Assembly: GCA_000722615.1 (NCBI GenBank)
Contig: JOKI01000008.1
Coordinates: forward strand, 31,335 to 95,334
Length of the DNA stretch: 64,000 nt
Direction: 5' to 3'
Source: Pseudorhizobium pelagicum
Lineage (GTDB): Bacteria > Pseudomonadota > Alphaproteobacteria > Rhizobiales > Rhizobiaceae
The stretch's first letter is position 1. Each line of letters begins with the position of its first letter. Below are positions 21,715 through 31,861 of the stretch, piece after piece. The notes below the pieces were generated by a model. It had not been told where the DNA came from. It was given only the letters and a program-made list of their open reading frames with translations, and searched no databases. A program made the translations under genes and the position numbers.

Positions 21715-21747
21715 CCTGCGCCGATGGCGTGCTTCATACAGAAATCT

Positions 21748-21771
21748 GCGCCAGAAGCAAGAGCCTGGCGC
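21748..21771 (-). terminator. Hairpin directly after rpsQ
   Basis: GCGCCAG and CTGGCGC pair perfectly (7 bp) around a 10-base loop, 13 bases past the rpsQ stop. The sequence that follows on the minus strand is only moderately T-rich (AGATTTC), so it could be a weak terminator or an mRNA 3'-end stabiliser acting with the next hairpin. Confidence 0.5.
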
Positions 21772-21783
21772 AAATGACTGAAA

Positions 21784-22020
21784 TTAAGCCTGGGCGGAAA
21801 TCACCGTCCAGCACTTATCCTTGGAAATCGGGGCGCATTCCTGGATGGAAACCACGTCACCGACCTTGTACTGATTGTTCTCGTCGTGCGCCTTGTACTT
21901 CTTGGAACGGCGAACCGTCTTCTGAAGCAGCGGATGGGAGAATCGGCGCTCGATGCGGACAACAACGGTCTTCTCGTTCTTGTCGGAAACTACGACGCCC
22001 TGCAGAATGCGTTTCGGCAT
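21784..22020 (-). CDS. rpsQ: 30S ribosomal protein S17
   Basis: 78 residues. [20 protein letters not shown] and the S17 core [20 protein letters not shown] are clear. An early 16S rRNA binder. Last gene of the S10 segment. Confidence 0.97.
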   Translation of the reverse strand: MPKRILQGVVVSDKNEKTVVVRIERRFSHPLLQKTVRRSKKYKAHDENNQYKVGDVVSIQECAPISKDKCWTVISAQA

Positions 22021-22032
22021 ATTGTTCTTCCT

Positions 22033-22233
22033 TTAGGCCTTTGCTTCTGCCGCCTTCTGGCGGGCAATGGTTTTGACGCGGGCGATGTCCTTGCGGACTT
22101 CGTTAACGCGCGAGGACTTCTCGAGCTGACCGGTGGCCTTCTGGAAGCGCAGGTTGAACTGCTCCTTCTTGAGGTCGGCGAGCTTGTCCTTGAGCTGGTC
22201 GGCCGTGAGGCCGCGAACTTCTTCGGCTTTCAT
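22033..22233 (-). CDS. rpmC: 50S ribosomal protein L29
   Basis: 66 residues, helical. [20 protein letters not shown] and [20 protein letters not shown] are diagnostic of uL29, at the peptide exit tunnel where trigger factor and SRP dock. Confidence 0.97.
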   Translation of the reverse strand: MKAEEVRGLTADQLKDKLADLKKEQFNLRFQKATGQLEKSSRVNEVRKDIARVKTIARQKAAEAKA

Positions 22234-22244
22234 CGTGCCTTCTC

Positions 22245-22658
22245 CTACTCTGCGATGCGCTGAACGAAGCGCGTCTTAACCGAGAGCTTGGCGGAGCCGA
22301 GACGAAGTGCCTCGCGGGCAATCTCCTCGGATACACCGTCGATCTCGAACATCATCCGGCCGGGCTTGACCTTGCATGCCCAGTATTCGACCGAACCCTT
22401 ACCCTTACCCATGCGGACTTCCGTCGGCTTGGCTGTGACCGGAACGTCTGGGAAGACGCGGATCCACACGCGGCCGGCACGCTTCATATAGCGCGTGATG
22501 GCACGACGAGCGGCTTCGATCTCACGAGCGTTGACGCGGTTCGGCTCCTGAGCCTTCAGACCGAACTCACCGAAGGCCAGATCGAATCCGCCCTTGGCAA
22601 CACCCTTGATACGTCCCTTGAACTGCTTCCGGAACTTTGTACGCTTTGGCTGCAACAT
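22245..22658 (-). CDS. rplP: 50S ribosomal protein L16
   Basis: 137 residues. [19 protein letters not shown] at the start and [20 protein letters not shown] in the middle identify uL16, which organises the A-site tRNA region. The arginine hydroxylated by RoxA in E. coli lies in this second segment. Confidence 0.98.
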   Translation of the reverse strand: MLQPKRTKFRKQFKGRIKGVAKGGFDLAFGEFGLKAQEPNRVNAREIEAARRAITRYMKRAGRVWIRVFPDVPVTAKPTEVRMGKGKGSVEYWACKVKPGRMMFEIDGVSEEIAREALRLGSAKLSVKTRFVQRIAE

Positions 22659-22696
22659 TTTCTTACTTCTCCGAGCTTATCTTTCGCCAGCGCTAA

Positions 22697-23431
22697 TCAA
22701 GCATTTTCGCGACGACGATCGCCACGGTCGCCACGATCACCACGGCTTGCGGGACCCTGTGCGTCACCTTCGAGAGCGCGGCGTTCGGAAGCCATCGGAT
22801 CGTGCTCAAGGATTTCGCCCTTGAAGATCCAGACCTTGATGCCGCAGATACCGAATGCGGTTTCGGCTTCCGCCGTCCCGTAGTCGATGTCGGCGCGCAG
22901 CGTGTGAAGCGGCACGCGGCCTTCACGATACCATTCGGTACGGGCGATTTCCGCACCACCGAGACGGCCGGCGCAGGTGATCCTGATGCCTTCGGCACCA
23001 AGACGCATCGCCGACTGAACGGCACGCTTCATCGCACGACGGAAGGCGATACGACGCTCGAGCTGCTGGGCGATGCCCTGGGCAACCAGAGTGGCGTCGA
23101 CTTCGGGCTTGCGCACTTCAACGATGTTGAGGTGCGTTTCCGAATTCGTCATCGTCGAGATCTTCTTGCGAAGCTTCTCGATGTCGGCGCCCTTCTTGCC
23201 GATGATCAGACCCGGGCGCGCCGAGTGGATCGTGACGCGGCACTTCTTGTGCGGACGCTCGATGACCACCTTGGCGATACCGGCCTGCTTCAGCTCGGAC
23301 ATCAGATACGCGCGGATCTTCAGATCCTCGTGCAACAGCTTGCCGTATTCGGCATTGTCGGCGAACCAACGGCTGTCCCAGGTGCGGTTAATGCCGAGGC
23401 GGAAACCGATTGGATTGATTTTCTGACCCAT
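22697..23431 (-). CDS. rpsC: 30S ribosomal protein S3
   Basis: 244 residues. [20 protein letters not shown] starts the protein; the KH domain includes [18 protein letters not shown]. The C-terminal tail is rich in arginine, glycine and aspartate ([11 protein letters not shown]), longer than the E. coli protein. The start overlaps the rplV stop by one base. Confidence 0.98.
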   Translation of the reverse strand: MGQKINPIGFRLGINRTWDSRWFADNAEYGKLLHEDLKIRAYLMSELKQAGIAKVVIERPHKKCRVTIHSARPGLIIGKKGADIEKLRKKISTMTNSETHLNIVEVRKPEVDATLVAQGIAQQLERRIAFRRAMKRAVQSAMRLGAEGIRITCAGRLGGAEIARTEWYREGRVPLHTLRADIDYGTAEAETAFGICGIKVWIFKGEILEHDPMASERRALEGDAQGPASRGDRGDRGDRRRENA

Positions 23432-23820
23432 TATGCGGCCTCCCCTTTTTCCTCGACTTCGCGCACGACGATCGTCAGGTGCGCGAAAGGCTTCTCGATG
23501 CGAGAAGCACGGCCGCGACCGCGAGCGTGGAAGCGCTTCATGACGATCGACTTGCCGACGTAGGCTTCCGATACGATCAGGGAGTCGACGTCGAGGTCAT
23601 GGTTGTTCTCGGCGTTGGCGATGGCAGACTCGAGAGTCTTCCTCACCGTGCCGGCGATGCGCTTGCGAGAGAACTCGAGGTCTGCGAGCGCGCGTTCGAC
23701 CTTCTTGCCACGGATCATGGCGGCAACCAGGTTGAGCTTCTGCGGGCTGACGCGGATGGTGCGGGCAACTGCCTGCGCCTCATTGTCCTTCAGCCGGCGT
23801 TCGGTCTTTGCCTTCGCCAT
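23431..23820 (-). CDS. rplV: 50S ribosomal protein L22
   Basis: 129 residues. [20 protein letters not shown] and the tunnel-lining hairpin near [20 protein letters not shown] identify uL22. Mutations in this hairpin confer macrolide resistance in other bacteria; no oddity is seen here. Confidence 0.97.
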   Translation of the reverse strand: MAKAKTERRLKDNEAQAVARTIRVSPQKLNLVAAMIRGKKVERALADLEFSRKRIAGTVRKTLESAIANAENNHDLDVDSLIVSEAYVGKSIVMKRFHARGRGRASRIEKPFAHLTIVVREVEEKGEAA

Positions 23821-23822
23821 GG

Positions 23823-24101
23823 TTACTTCCTCTTCGCCTTCTTGTCCGCGCCGTGACCATAATAGGTACGCGTGGGCGCGAACTCACCGAACTTGTGACC
23901 GACCATGTCTTCGTTGACGCTGACCGGGATGTGCTTGCTGCCGTTGTAGACGCCGAACGTCAGACCGACGAACTGCGGCAGGATGGTGGAACGGCGGCTC
24001 CACATCTTGATCACTTCGCTCCGTCCGCCTTCACGAACCTTCTCAGCCTTCTTGAGAAGATAGCCGTCAACAAACGGGCCTTTCCATACTGAACGAGCCA
24101 T
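23823..24101 (-). CDS. rpsS: 30S ribosomal protein S19
   Basis: 92 residues. [20 protein letters not shown] at the start and [20 protein letters not shown] at the end are diagnostic of uS19 in the head of the 30S subunit. Confidence 0.98.
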   Translation of the reverse strand: MARSVWKGPFVDGYLLKKAEKVREGGRSEVIKMWSRRSTILPQFVGLTFGVYNGSKHIPVSVNEDMVGHKFGEFAPTRTYYGHGADKKAKRK

Positions 24102-24116
24102 TCCTGACTACCTCTC

Positions 24117-24953
24117 TTACTTCTTGCGCTGGTGGCGCGAACGCATGATGAACTTGTCAGTCGACTTGTTCGAGCGCGTACGCTTGCCCTTGGTGGGCTT
24201 ACCCCACGGGCTGACTGGGTGACGGCCACCCGACGTGCGGCCTTCACCACCGCCGTGCGGGTGGTCGACAGGGTTCATGACGACACCGCGGTTATGCGGG
24301 GTCTTGCCGCGCCAGCGGGTACGACCGGCCTTGCCGTCGTTGATGTTGCCATGGTCCGGGTTGGACACGGCGCCGACGGTGGCGAGGCACGAGCCCGGAA
24401 CGAGGCGCTGCTCGCCCGAGTTCAGGCGAAGGATGGCCATGCCCTGGTCACGACCGACGAGCTGCACGTAGGTGCCTGCCGAACGGGCGATCTGACCGCC
24501 CTTGCCCGGCTTCATCTCGACGTTGTGCACGATCGAGCCCACCGGAACGTACTGCAGAGGCATGGTGTTGCCCGGCTTGACGTCCACGGCCTTGTCGGAC
24601 GCGATGACCTTGTCGCCGGCAGCAAGACGCTGCGGAGCGAGGATGTAGGCCAGCTCACCGTCCTCATACTTGATGAGAGCGATGAACGCGGTACGGTTCG
24701 GATCGTATTCCAGGCGCTCGACCGTACCCTCGACGTCGAACTTGCGACGCTTGAAGTCGATCAGGCGATAGGTACGCTTGTGACCGCCGCCGATGAAGCG
24801 GGCGGTGATGCGGCCGAGGTTGTTACGACCGCCGCTCTTGGAGAGGCCTTCCGTCAGCGCCTTTACCGGCTTGCCCTTGTGAAGGCCAGACCGGTCGACG
24901 ATGACCAGCTGTCGCTGGCTCGGAGACGTCGGATTGTAGCTTTTCAATGCCAT
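24117..24953 (-). CDS. rplB: 50S ribosomal protein L2
   Basis: 278 residues. [20 protein letters not shown] starts the protein; the C-terminal globular and extended region [20 protein letters not shown] holds the histidine implicated in peptidyl transferase function. One of the most conserved 50S proteins. Confidence 0.98.
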   Translation of the reverse strand: MALKSYNPTSPSQRQLVIVDRSGLHKGKPVKALTEGLSKSGGRNNLGRITARFIGGGHKRTYRLIDFKRRKFDVEGTVERLEYDPNRTAFIALIKYEDGELAYILAPQRLAAGDKVIASDKAVDVKPGNTMPLQYVPVGSIVHNVEMKPGKGGQIARSAGTYVQLVGRDQGMAILRLNSGEQRLVPGSCLATVGAVSNPDHGNINDGKAGRTRWRGKTPHNRGVVMNPVDHPHGGGEGRTSGGRHPVSPWGKPTKGKRTRSNKSTDKFIMRSRHQRKK

Positions 24954-24964
24954 TTTTCTGTTCC

Positions 24965-25258
24965 TCAGAGACCGGTGGAGACGTCGATCGACTGACCTTC
25001 GGCCAGCGTCACGATAGCCTTCTTCACGTCCTTCTGCTTGCCGATGAAGCCGCGGAAACGCTTAACCTTGCCCTTGCGGACCAGCGTATTGACGGCCTTG
25101 ACCTTCACACCGAAAAGCGCCTCGACGGCAGCCTTGATTTCCGGCTTGGAAGCATCCTTGGCAACGTTGAAAACAATCTGGTTCTGCTCAGATACCAGCG
25201 TCGACTTTTCGGTGATCGAAGGAGATACGATCACATCGTAGTGGCGAAGATCGGTCAC
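24965..25258 (-). CDS. rplW: 50S ribosomal protein L23
   Basis: 97 residues. [20 protein letters not shown] and [20 protein letters not shown] are diagnostic of uL23, the trigger-factor docking site at the tunnel exit. The start overlaps the rplD stop by four bases. Confidence 0.97.
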   Translation of the reverse strand: MTDLRHYDVIVSPSITEKSTLVSEQNQIVFNVAKDASKPEIKAAVEALFGVKVKAVNTLVRKGKVKRFRGFIGKQKDVKKAIVTLAEGQSIDVSTGL

Positions 25259-25875
25259 TTGAAACGCTCCTCTAGAGCTTCAACTGCGGCCTTCGACAGC
25301 ACGAGCTTGCCGCGACGCAGGATGTCGTAAACATTGATGCCCTGAACCGGCAGAACATCGACGTTCGGGATGTTCTGGGCAGCGAGCTTGAAGTTGTTGT
25401 CGAGTTCCGCACCGCCGATGAAGAGCACGTTGGTGAGGCCCATCGACGCGAACGAACCGACAAGCGCCTTGGTCTTTGCTTCGGCGGCAACCAGGTTGTC
25501 GATGACGATCAGGTCTTCCGACTTCAGCTTGGCAGACAGGGCGTGGCGCAGAGCAAGCGCACGGACCTTCTTGGGAAGATCGTGGGCATGGCTGCGGACG
25601 ACCGGGCCGTGAGCCTTGCCACCGCCACGGAACTGAGGTGCACGTGCCGAATGGTGACGAGCGCGGCCCGTACCCTTCTGCTTGTACATCTTGGCACCGG
25701 TGCGGGAGACTTCTGCACGGGTCTTGGTCTTGTGCGTGCCCTGCTGCTTCTTGGCGAGCTGCCAACGAACCATACGGGCAAGAATGTCTTCGCGGGGGTC
25801 GAGGCCGAAAATCTCATCCGACAGGGAGACCTTGCCGGCGTCTTTTCCCTCGAGGGTCTTGACGTTGAATTCCAT
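25255..25875 (-). CDS. rplD: 50S ribosomal protein L4
   Basis: 206 residues from ATG 25875 ([12 protein letters not shown]), preceded by AAGGGAG; a longer frame to 25956 runs into rplC and is not conserved. [20 protein letters not shown] and [20 protein letters not shown] line the exit tunnel. In E. coli L4 autoregulates the S10 operon through its leader. Confidence 0.97.
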   Translation of the reverse strand: MEFNVKTLEGKDAGKVSLSDEIFGLDPREDILARMVRWQLAKKQQGTHKTKTRAEVSRTGAKMYKQKGTGRARHHSARAPQFRGGGKAHGPVVRSHAHDLPKKVRALALRHALSAKLKSEDLIVIDNLVAAEAKTKALVGSFASMGLTNVLFIGGAELDNNFKLAAQNIPNVDVLPVQGINVYDILRRGKLVLSKAAVEALEERFK

Positions 25876-25888
25876 GTGCTTGGCTCCC

Positions 25889-26530
25889 TTACTTCGCGGC
25901 CGACTTGATGGCATCGCGAACGACGATCCAAGCGCCCTTGGAGCCGGGAACGGCACCCTTGACGAGGATCAGGCCGCGGTTCTCATCGGTGGAGACGACT
26001 TCGAGGTTCTGCGTGGTGACGCGCGTCTGGCCCATGTGGCCCGCCATGCGCTTGCCCTTCCAGACCTTGCCCGGATCCTGGTTGGAACCGGTCGAACCAT
26101 GCGAACGGTGCGAAACGGACACACCGTGCGTGGCCCGCAGACCGCCGAAGTTGTGGCGCTTCATGGCGCCCGCAAAGCCCTTACCGATCGTCGTACCCGT
26201 CACGTCCACCAGCTGACCAGCGGTGAAGTGGCCGGCCGTCAGCTCGGTGCCAACGTCGATCATGTTGTCTTCGGTCACGCGAAACTCGACGAGCTTCGCC
26301 TTTGGCTCGACTTCAGCAACGGCAAAATGGCCGCGCAGCGCCTTCGTCGTGTTCTTCACCTTGGCGGTGCCTGCACCCAGCTGAATAGCCGTGTAGCCAT
26401 TCTTTTCCTGGGTACGCTGGGCAACGACCTGGCACTTTTCGAGCCGCAGTACTGTTACCGGGATATGTTCACCAGCGTCGTTATAGACGCGGGTCATTCC
26501 CACTTTCTGTGCAATTACACCCGAACGCAT
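25889..26530 (-). CDS. rplC: 50S ribosomal protein L3
   Basis: 213 residues. [20 protein letters not shown] starts the protein. [20 protein letters not shown] contains the glutamine methylated by PrmB in E. coli. L3 reaches into the peptidyl transferase centre. 37 bases from rpsJ. Confidence 0.98.
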   Translation of the reverse strand: MRSGVIAQKVGMTRVYNDAGEHIPVTVLRLEKCQVVAQRTQEKNGYTAIQLGAGTAKVKNTTKALRGHFAVAEVEPKAKLVEFRVTEDNMIDVGTELTAGHFTAGQLVDVTGTTIGKGFAGAMKRHNFGGLRATHGVSVSHRSHGSTGSNQDPGKVWKGKRMAGHMGQTRVTTQNLEVVSTDENRGLILVKGAVPGSKGAWIVVRDAIKSAAK

Positions 26531-26567
26531 CGGTTAATTCCTTCTCACTCCGCTCGAGACAACCGCC

Positions 26568-26876
26568 TCAGAGCTTGATCTCAACATCGACACCTGCGGC
26601 GAGATCGAGCTTCATCAGCGCGTCTACCGTCTGCGGTGTCGGATCTACGATGTCGAGAAGGCGCTTATGGGTGCGCATCTCGAACTGCTCGCGGCTCTTC
26701 TTGTCGATATGGGGAGACCGGTTAACCGTAAACTTCTCGATTCGGGTCGGAAGCGGAACGGGGCCCCGGACACTAGCACCGGTGCGCTTCGCCGTCGACA
26801 CGATCTCGCGCGTGGAAGCATCGAGAATTCGGTGATCGAACGCCTTCAGGCGAATGCGGATATTTTGGCCGTTCAT
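26568..26876 (-). CDS. rpsJ: 30S ribosomal protein S10
   Basis: 102 residues. [20 protein letters not shown] and [20 protein letters not shown] are diagnostic of uS10/NusE, which also joins NusB in antitermination complexes. First gene of the ribosomal superoperon; 323 bases separate it from tuf. Confidence 0.98.
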   Translation of the reverse strand: MNGQNIRIRLKAFDHRILDASTREIVSTAKRTGASVRGPVPLPTRIEKFTVNRSPHIDKKSREQFEMRTHKRLLDIVDPTPQTVDALMKLDLAAGVDVEIKL

Positions 26877-26935
26877 TCGACGTTATCCTTGTTGTCTGTT
26901 ACTACGCGTGCCCAACGTAAAGGCACGGGTTGTTC

Positions 26936-26964
26936 TTTTACCTAAGGCGGACCACCGGTTTCAA
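26936..26964 (-). promoter_or_regulatory. Candidate promoter of the S10 superoperon
   Basis: On the minus strand TTGAAA (26964-26959), a 17-base spacer and GTAAAA (26941-26936) fit a sigma-70-type promoter. A transcript would start near 26929, about 50 bases before rpsJ. A start site inside the tuf-rpsJ gap is expected because two stable hairpins follow tuf. Confidence 0.4.
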
Positions 26965-27107
26965 AGATCGAGAGGAACACCGCAGGACGGTATCCCTTTC
27001 CAGTCTTCGGGCCTTGCGACCCACCTTGATGCTGATTGCAGTTCCCTGCCCCATTCGAAGCAGGGGCAAATCGCGCTTGCGCGCCATTTGCTACATTTTC
27101 GTGTCAT

Positions 27108-27134
27108 AAGCAAGCGACGAAACGCCGCTTGCTT
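27108..27134 (-). terminator. Stable hairpin after tuf (distal)
   Basis: AAGCAAGCG and CGCTTGCTT form a perfect 9-bp stem with a 9-base loop, about 66 bases past the tuf stop. Only a short T content follows on the minus strand (ATGACACG), so termination efficiency is uncertain; it may also be an mRNA 3'-end protector. Confidence 0.55.
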
Positions 27135-27143
27135 AAATCATTG

Positions 27144-27162
27144 TTCGCTGCAGAGCAGCGAA
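27144..27162 (-). terminator. Hairpin after tuf (proximal)
   Basis: TTCGCTGC and GCAGCGAA form a perfect 8-bp stem with a three-base loop, 38 bases past the tuf stop. No T-run follows. Together with the next hairpin it makes a double structure at the tuf mRNA end. Confidence 0.45.
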
Positions 27163-27199
27163 GCCGGCGCAACATGCGTCGGCCCCCGCCTTGCGTCGA

Positions 27200-28375
<1,176 letters not shown>

Positions 28376-28600
28376 TGAATGCTTCCTGTGGACATGGATG
28401 TGGGACCCGCGCGCGGGTTTGGTGTGGCCGTTTAAGGCTTTCCCGGAGAATGCGCAAGACATAAATGCCGGAAGAACCGGGCCGGCGGCCGGCACTGCCC
28501 GCCCCGCTTGCGGATGCCTGTCGCGGGCACCAAGAGGAGCCGGGCAGCGCCGTCGACCACTGGACCCTGCATGGCTCCGGACCTCGGAAGGCCGGATCGC
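28376..28600. other. 225-base gap between modA and tuf
   Basis: Must contain the tuf ribosome-binding site and probably its promoter. The half nearest modA is very GC-rich with GGCCGGCGGCCGGC-type repeats that could fold; I see no clear promoter boxes and no gene. Confidence 0.35.
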
Positions 28601-29395
28601 CTACCGGTCGCCGTGCAGCACCGCAAACCCCTCCGCCTCGAAGAAGGGCCGAGCCTCCTCGGACTTCAGGAACGCGAGGTAATCGGCGGCGGCAGGGTTA
28701 TCGGCGTCCCGCAGCGGGGCAACGGGATAGACGATCGGCGGATGGGACGTTTCAGGAAAGATCCCCACGACCGTGACGTTCGGATCGGCCGCGGCATCCG
28801 TTCGGTAGACGATCCCGTAAGGCGCCTCCCCGCGTGCCACATACTGCAAGGCGGCACGGACATTCTCGGCACCTGCAACCTTCGCCGCGACCGAGGGCCA
28901 GACGCCAAGGCTCTCAAGCGCTGCCTTGCCGTATCGGCCGGCCGGCACCGAATCAGGCGCCGCCATGGCCAGCTTGCCGTCGCCGATCAACGCAGCCAGA
29001 TCAAAACCCGGCCCGATGTCGACCGCAGGCGCACCCCTTGCCCCGATCAGGACGATCCGGTTGCCGAGGAGGCTCGTGCGGCTTGCCGCATCGATCAGGC
29101 CCTGGGCGGCGAGGTAGTCCATCCATTGGAGGTCGGCGGAGATGAAGAGATCGGCCGGCGCGCCGGCTTCGATCTGCCTGGCGAGCGCGGAGCTGCCGGC
29201 ATAGGAAATGGACGTCGCGATACCGCTCTTCTCCGTCCATGCAGTGCTTGCTGCGTCCAGCGCATTCTTCATGCTGGCAGCGGCAAAGACCGTCACCGGC
29301 TGCTGCGCAACGACAGTTTCCGGCAGACAGGCGAGAAGGGCGAGGCTTGCCGCCAGCCCCATTACTCCTCGACGGGAACGGTCTATCCAACTCAT
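28601..29395 (-). CDS. modA: Molybdate ABC transporter substrate-binding protein ModA
   Basis: 264 residues from ATG 29395, with AAGGA in front. The signal peptide core is GLAASLALLACLPETVVAQ. Mature start VTVFAAASMKNALDAAS and ADLFISADLQWMDYLAAQGL match ModA, which binds molybdate or tungstate in the periplasm. The permease and ATPase genes modB and modC are not adjacent, so this copy is an orphan. It lies between tRNA-Gly and tuf, an unusual place. Confidence 0.88.
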   Translation of the reverse strand: MSWIDRSRRGVMGLAASLALLACLPETVVAQQPVTVFAAASMKNALDAASTAWTEKSGIATSISYAGSSALARQIEAGAPADLFISADLQWMDYLAAQGLIDAASRTSLLGNRIVLIGARGAPAVDIGPGFDLAALIGDGKLAMAAPDSVPAGRYGKAALESLGVWPSVAAKVAGAENVRAALQYVARGEAPYGIVYRTDAAADPNVTVVGIFPETSHPPIVYPVAPLRDADNPAAADYLAFLKSEEARPFFEAEGFAVLHGDR

Positions 29396-29547
29396 GGGCG
29401 GATCCTTCGGCGATGTGTCCCCATGAGATATCGCCCCAGAAGGCGGATAGCCAGCGCACCGGCAAGGACGCATCCGCGATCGAGCAGCACCCGCCGGCTG
29501 CATACGCTTATATAGATGATCGGTGCGGAAACGGGACGAGCGAGGCT

Positions 29548-29621
29548 TGGAGCGGGTAACGGGAATCGAACCCGTGTATTCAGCTTGGAAGGCTGCTGCT
29601 CTACCATTGAGCTATACCCGC
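29548..29621 (-). tRNA. tRNA-Gly (TCC)
   Basis: Cloverleaf on the minus strand, 74 bases with encoded CCA. Acceptor GCGGGTA pairs with TACCCGC; anticodon loop CTTCCAA gives TCC; T-loop GGGTTCGATTCCC is intact. It should read GGA and GGG codons. It follows tRNA-Tyr by 23 bases and probably shares its transcript. Confidence 0.97.
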
Positions 29622-29644
29622 AGGTGGTCGATCCTCTGACGGAA

Positions 29645-29729
29645 TGGTGGAGGGAGTTGGATTTGAACCAACGTAGGCTGAGCCAACGGATTTACAGTCC
29701 GTCCCCTTTAACCACTCGGGCATCCCTCC
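29645..29729 (-). tRNA. tRNA-Tyr (GTA)
   Basis: 85 bases with encoded CCA and a long variable arm (GGCTCAGCC), as expected for a class II tRNA. Acceptor GGAGGGA pairs with TCCCTCC; anticodon loop CTGTAAA gives GTA. The Tyr-Gly pair upstream of tuf is the ancestral tufB arrangement, also seen in E. coli (tyrU-glyT). Confidence 0.97.
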
Positions 29730-29794
29730 AGGTATCCGTCAGGATCGAGACCAAGCTCTTGAGATCGTGGCCACCGGCTCCGATCTGCGCCGCG

Positions 29795-29823
29795 TATATG
29801 ACCGCCCCATGACCGTCTGTCAA
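29795..29823 (-). promoter_or_regulatory. Consensus promoter for the tRNA-Tyr/tRNA-Gly transcript
   Basis: On the minus strand TTGACA (29823-29818), 17 bases, CATATA (29800-29795). This is close to the alphaproteobacterial housekeeping consensus. The start point would be near 29787, about 58 bases before the mature 5' end of tRNA-Tyr. modA and tuf may be read through from it. Confidence 0.78.
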
Positions 29824-29925
29824 CACGACTGTCGAGCCTAAATGTCGAAAAAATTCTTGCGCCAAAGATGTCCATGCATGCGCCTGACGACTAGGCCAGC
29901 GCCGCTGCCGGGGCTATAAGACCGC

Positions 29926-30798
29926 ATGAGCAAGAACGATAATAACGACAAGTCCGGCCGCGACGGCCATTACGCAACCCTGCGCCGCAACGTGCGCGAC
30001 GCCAAGCGCGAGCGGGGTGAAATTCCGACGCCGGCGCCGCGTCGGCGCGACAAGGCCGCCGGATGGCAGCCGCCGCAGCTGCAGCCAGATCAGGTCCACC
30101 TCTACGGCCTGCACACCGTGCGGGCGGCGCTCGAAAACCCGGAGCGCGTGATCGTCAAGCTCTCGGTGACCCAGAACGCTTTCGCACGGCTGGAGCTGGC
30201 GGAGCCGGAGACCCTCCCCTATCCCGTCGAGTTCGTCTCGCCGCAGGACATCGACAAGATCCTCGGGCCGGACGCGATCCACCAGGGTGCAATGGTCGAG
30301 ACGCGGCCGCTGCCCGTCCGGCGGCTGGAGGCCCTGAAGGAGAGCCCGCTGCTTCTGGTTCTCGATCAGGTGACAGACCCGCACAATGTCGGCGCGATCA
30401 TGCGATCGGCCGTCGCATTCGGCGCCGGCGCACTTATCACCACCCAGAGACATAGCCCGACGGAATCCGGCGTGCTTGCCAAGTCGGCGTCCGGCGCCCT
30501 CGAACTCATCCCTTATATCCAGGTGACCAATCTCGCCAATGCGCTGGAAGAGCTCCATGCGCTGGGCTTCCAGACGATCGGGCTCGATTCGGAAGGCCCT
30601 GCCCCGCTGGAAGGGGCTCTCTCCGGCGACAAAATCGCTCTGGTGCTGGGCTCCGAGGGCAAAGGTCTGCGCCAGAAGACCCGAGACACGGTAAAGACCC
30701 TGGCACGGCTGGACATGCCGGGCGCCATCAAGTCGCTGAACGTCTCGAATGCCGCCGCCATCGCCCTCTACGCGAGCCGGCAGCACCTTACCCGCTGA
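29926..30798 (+). CDS. rlmB: SPOUT-family 23S rRNA (guanosine-2'-O-)-methyltransferase RlmB
   Basis: 290 residues. A basic, hydrophilic N-terminus of about 50 residues precedes the substrate-binding domain (QVHLYGLHTVRAALENPERV). SPOUT knot motifs: DPHNVGAIMRSAVAFGA, LVLGSEGKGLR and SLNVSNAAAIALYASR. The family methylates G2251 (E. coli numbering) of 23S rRNA in the peptidyl transferase loop; tRNA-modifying TrmH relatives cannot be fully excluded. Divergent from the tRNA genes, a common arrangement in rhizobia. Confidence 0.9.
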   Translation: MSKNDNNDKSGRDGHYATLRRNVRDAKRERGEIPTPAPRRRDKAAGWQPPQLQPDQVHLYGLHTVRAALENPERVIVKLSVTQNAFARLELAEPETLPYPVEFVSPQDIDKILGPDAIHQGAMVETRPLPVRRLEALKESPLLLVLDQVTDPHNVGAIMRSAVAFGAGALITTQRHSPTESGVLAKSASGALELIPYIQVTNLANALEELHALGFQTIGLDSEGPAPLEGALSGDKIALVLGSEGKGLRQKTRDTVKTLARLDMPGAIKSLNVSNAAAIALYASRQHLTR

Positions 30799-30961
30799 CG
30801 CGATCAGGGCTCACTATTTTAGTGGGCCCTACTTAACGCCCGCGCCCTCTGCTTGTGCCGCCGCCTTTTTATTTCGCACCTGCAATATAATTTCGTTGCT
30901 TTCATTGTAGAACAAGATTTAATTCTTCCCAGTGTCGTGTCTCTGGTTGGAGAGTGTTGCC

Positions 30962-31861
30962 TTGGATTTAACCCATCTTCAGCGTCTGGAATCAGAGGCC
31001 ATTCATATCTTCCGCGAGGTGGCAGCAAGCTTTGTTCGGCCGGTGATGCTGTATTCGGTCGGCAAGGATTCCTCCGTGATGCTGCACCTTGCCCGGAAAG
31101 CCTTCTATCCGGCCAAGCCGCCATTTCCCTTCCTCCACGTGGACACCACCTGGAAGTTCCGGGAGATGATCGAGTTTCGCGACCAGGCTGCGAAAGAGCT
31201 GGGCTTCGACCTGATCGTCCACGTCAATCCGGACGGCGTGGCGCAGAACATCAGCCCTTTCGTACATGGCTCCGATACCCATACGCACATCATGAAGACG
31301 CTGGGGCTCAGGCAGGCGCTGGACGCCTACAAGTTCGACGCTGCCTTCGGCGGCGCGCGGCGGGATGAAGAAAAGTCCCGCGCCAAGGAGCGGATCTTCT
31401 CGTTCCGCAACAATCAGCACGCCTGGGATCCGAAGACCCAGCGTCCCGAGATGTGGAAGACCTACAACACCCGCATCAACCCCGGCGAATCCATCCGGGT
31501 GTTCCCCCTGTCGAACTGGACCGAGCTCGACATCTGGCAATACATCCTGAAGGAGGACATCCCGATTGTTCCCCTGTATTTTGCCCAGAAGCGCCCCGTC
31601 GTCGAGCGGGACGGAATGCTCATCATGGTCGACGACGAGCGCATGCCGCTCGGCCCCGACGACCGCGTCGAGGAGCGGCTGGTCCGCTTCCGGACGCTCG
31701 GCTGCTATCCGCTCACCGGTGCAATCGAGTCCGACGCCGTCACCATCGAGGACATCGTTGCCGAGATGCTCGTTGCGCGAACTTCCGAGCGCCAGGGCCG
31801 GATGATCGACAAGGACGAATCAGGCTCCATGGAGAAGAAGAAGAAGGAGGGGTATTTCTGA
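30962..31861 (+). CDS. cysD: Sulfate adenylyltransferase subunit 2
   Basis: 299 residues from TTG 30962 ([18 protein letters not shown]), preceded by GGAGAG; a GTG ten codons earlier is possible. The PP-loop [16 protein letters not shown] binds [23 protein letters not shown] and [12 protein letters not shown] are diagnostic. With CysN it makes adenylylsulfate (APS) from sulfate and ATP. The stop overlaps the cysNC start (TGATG), so the subunits are co-translated. An AT-rich stretch at 30865-30930 probably carries the promoter. Confidence 0.96.
   Translation: MDLTHLQRLESEAIHIFREVAASFVRPVMLYSVGKDSSVMLHLARKAFYPAKPPFPFLHVDTTWKFREMIEFRDQAAKELGFDLIVHVNPDGVAQNISPFVHGSDTHTHIMKTLGLRQALDAYKFDAAFGGARRDEEKSRAKERIFSFRNNQHAWDPKTQRPEMWKTYNTRINPGESIRVFPLSNWTELDIWQYILKEDIPIVPLYFAQKRPVVERDGMLIMVDDERMPLGPDDRVEERLVRFRTLGCYPLTGAIESDAVTIEDIVAEMLVARTSERQGRMIDKDESGSMEKKKKEGYF

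Larger units (their letters stand above)
26965..27199 (-). other. tuf-rpsJ intergenic region with several hairpins
   Basis: No gene is seen in the 323-base gap 26877-27199. Besides the two hairpins listed after tuf, the minus strand has a near-palindrome GCAAAT...ATTTGC at about 27066-27092 and a CCCTG/CAGGG stem at about 27043-27065. These could belong to the S10 leader. Confidence 0.4.

Noticed and set aside
28376..28600. Reading frame between modA and tuf (about 64 codons)
   Set aside because: Composition typical of a GC-rich spacer, no ribosome-binding site, no family resemblance.
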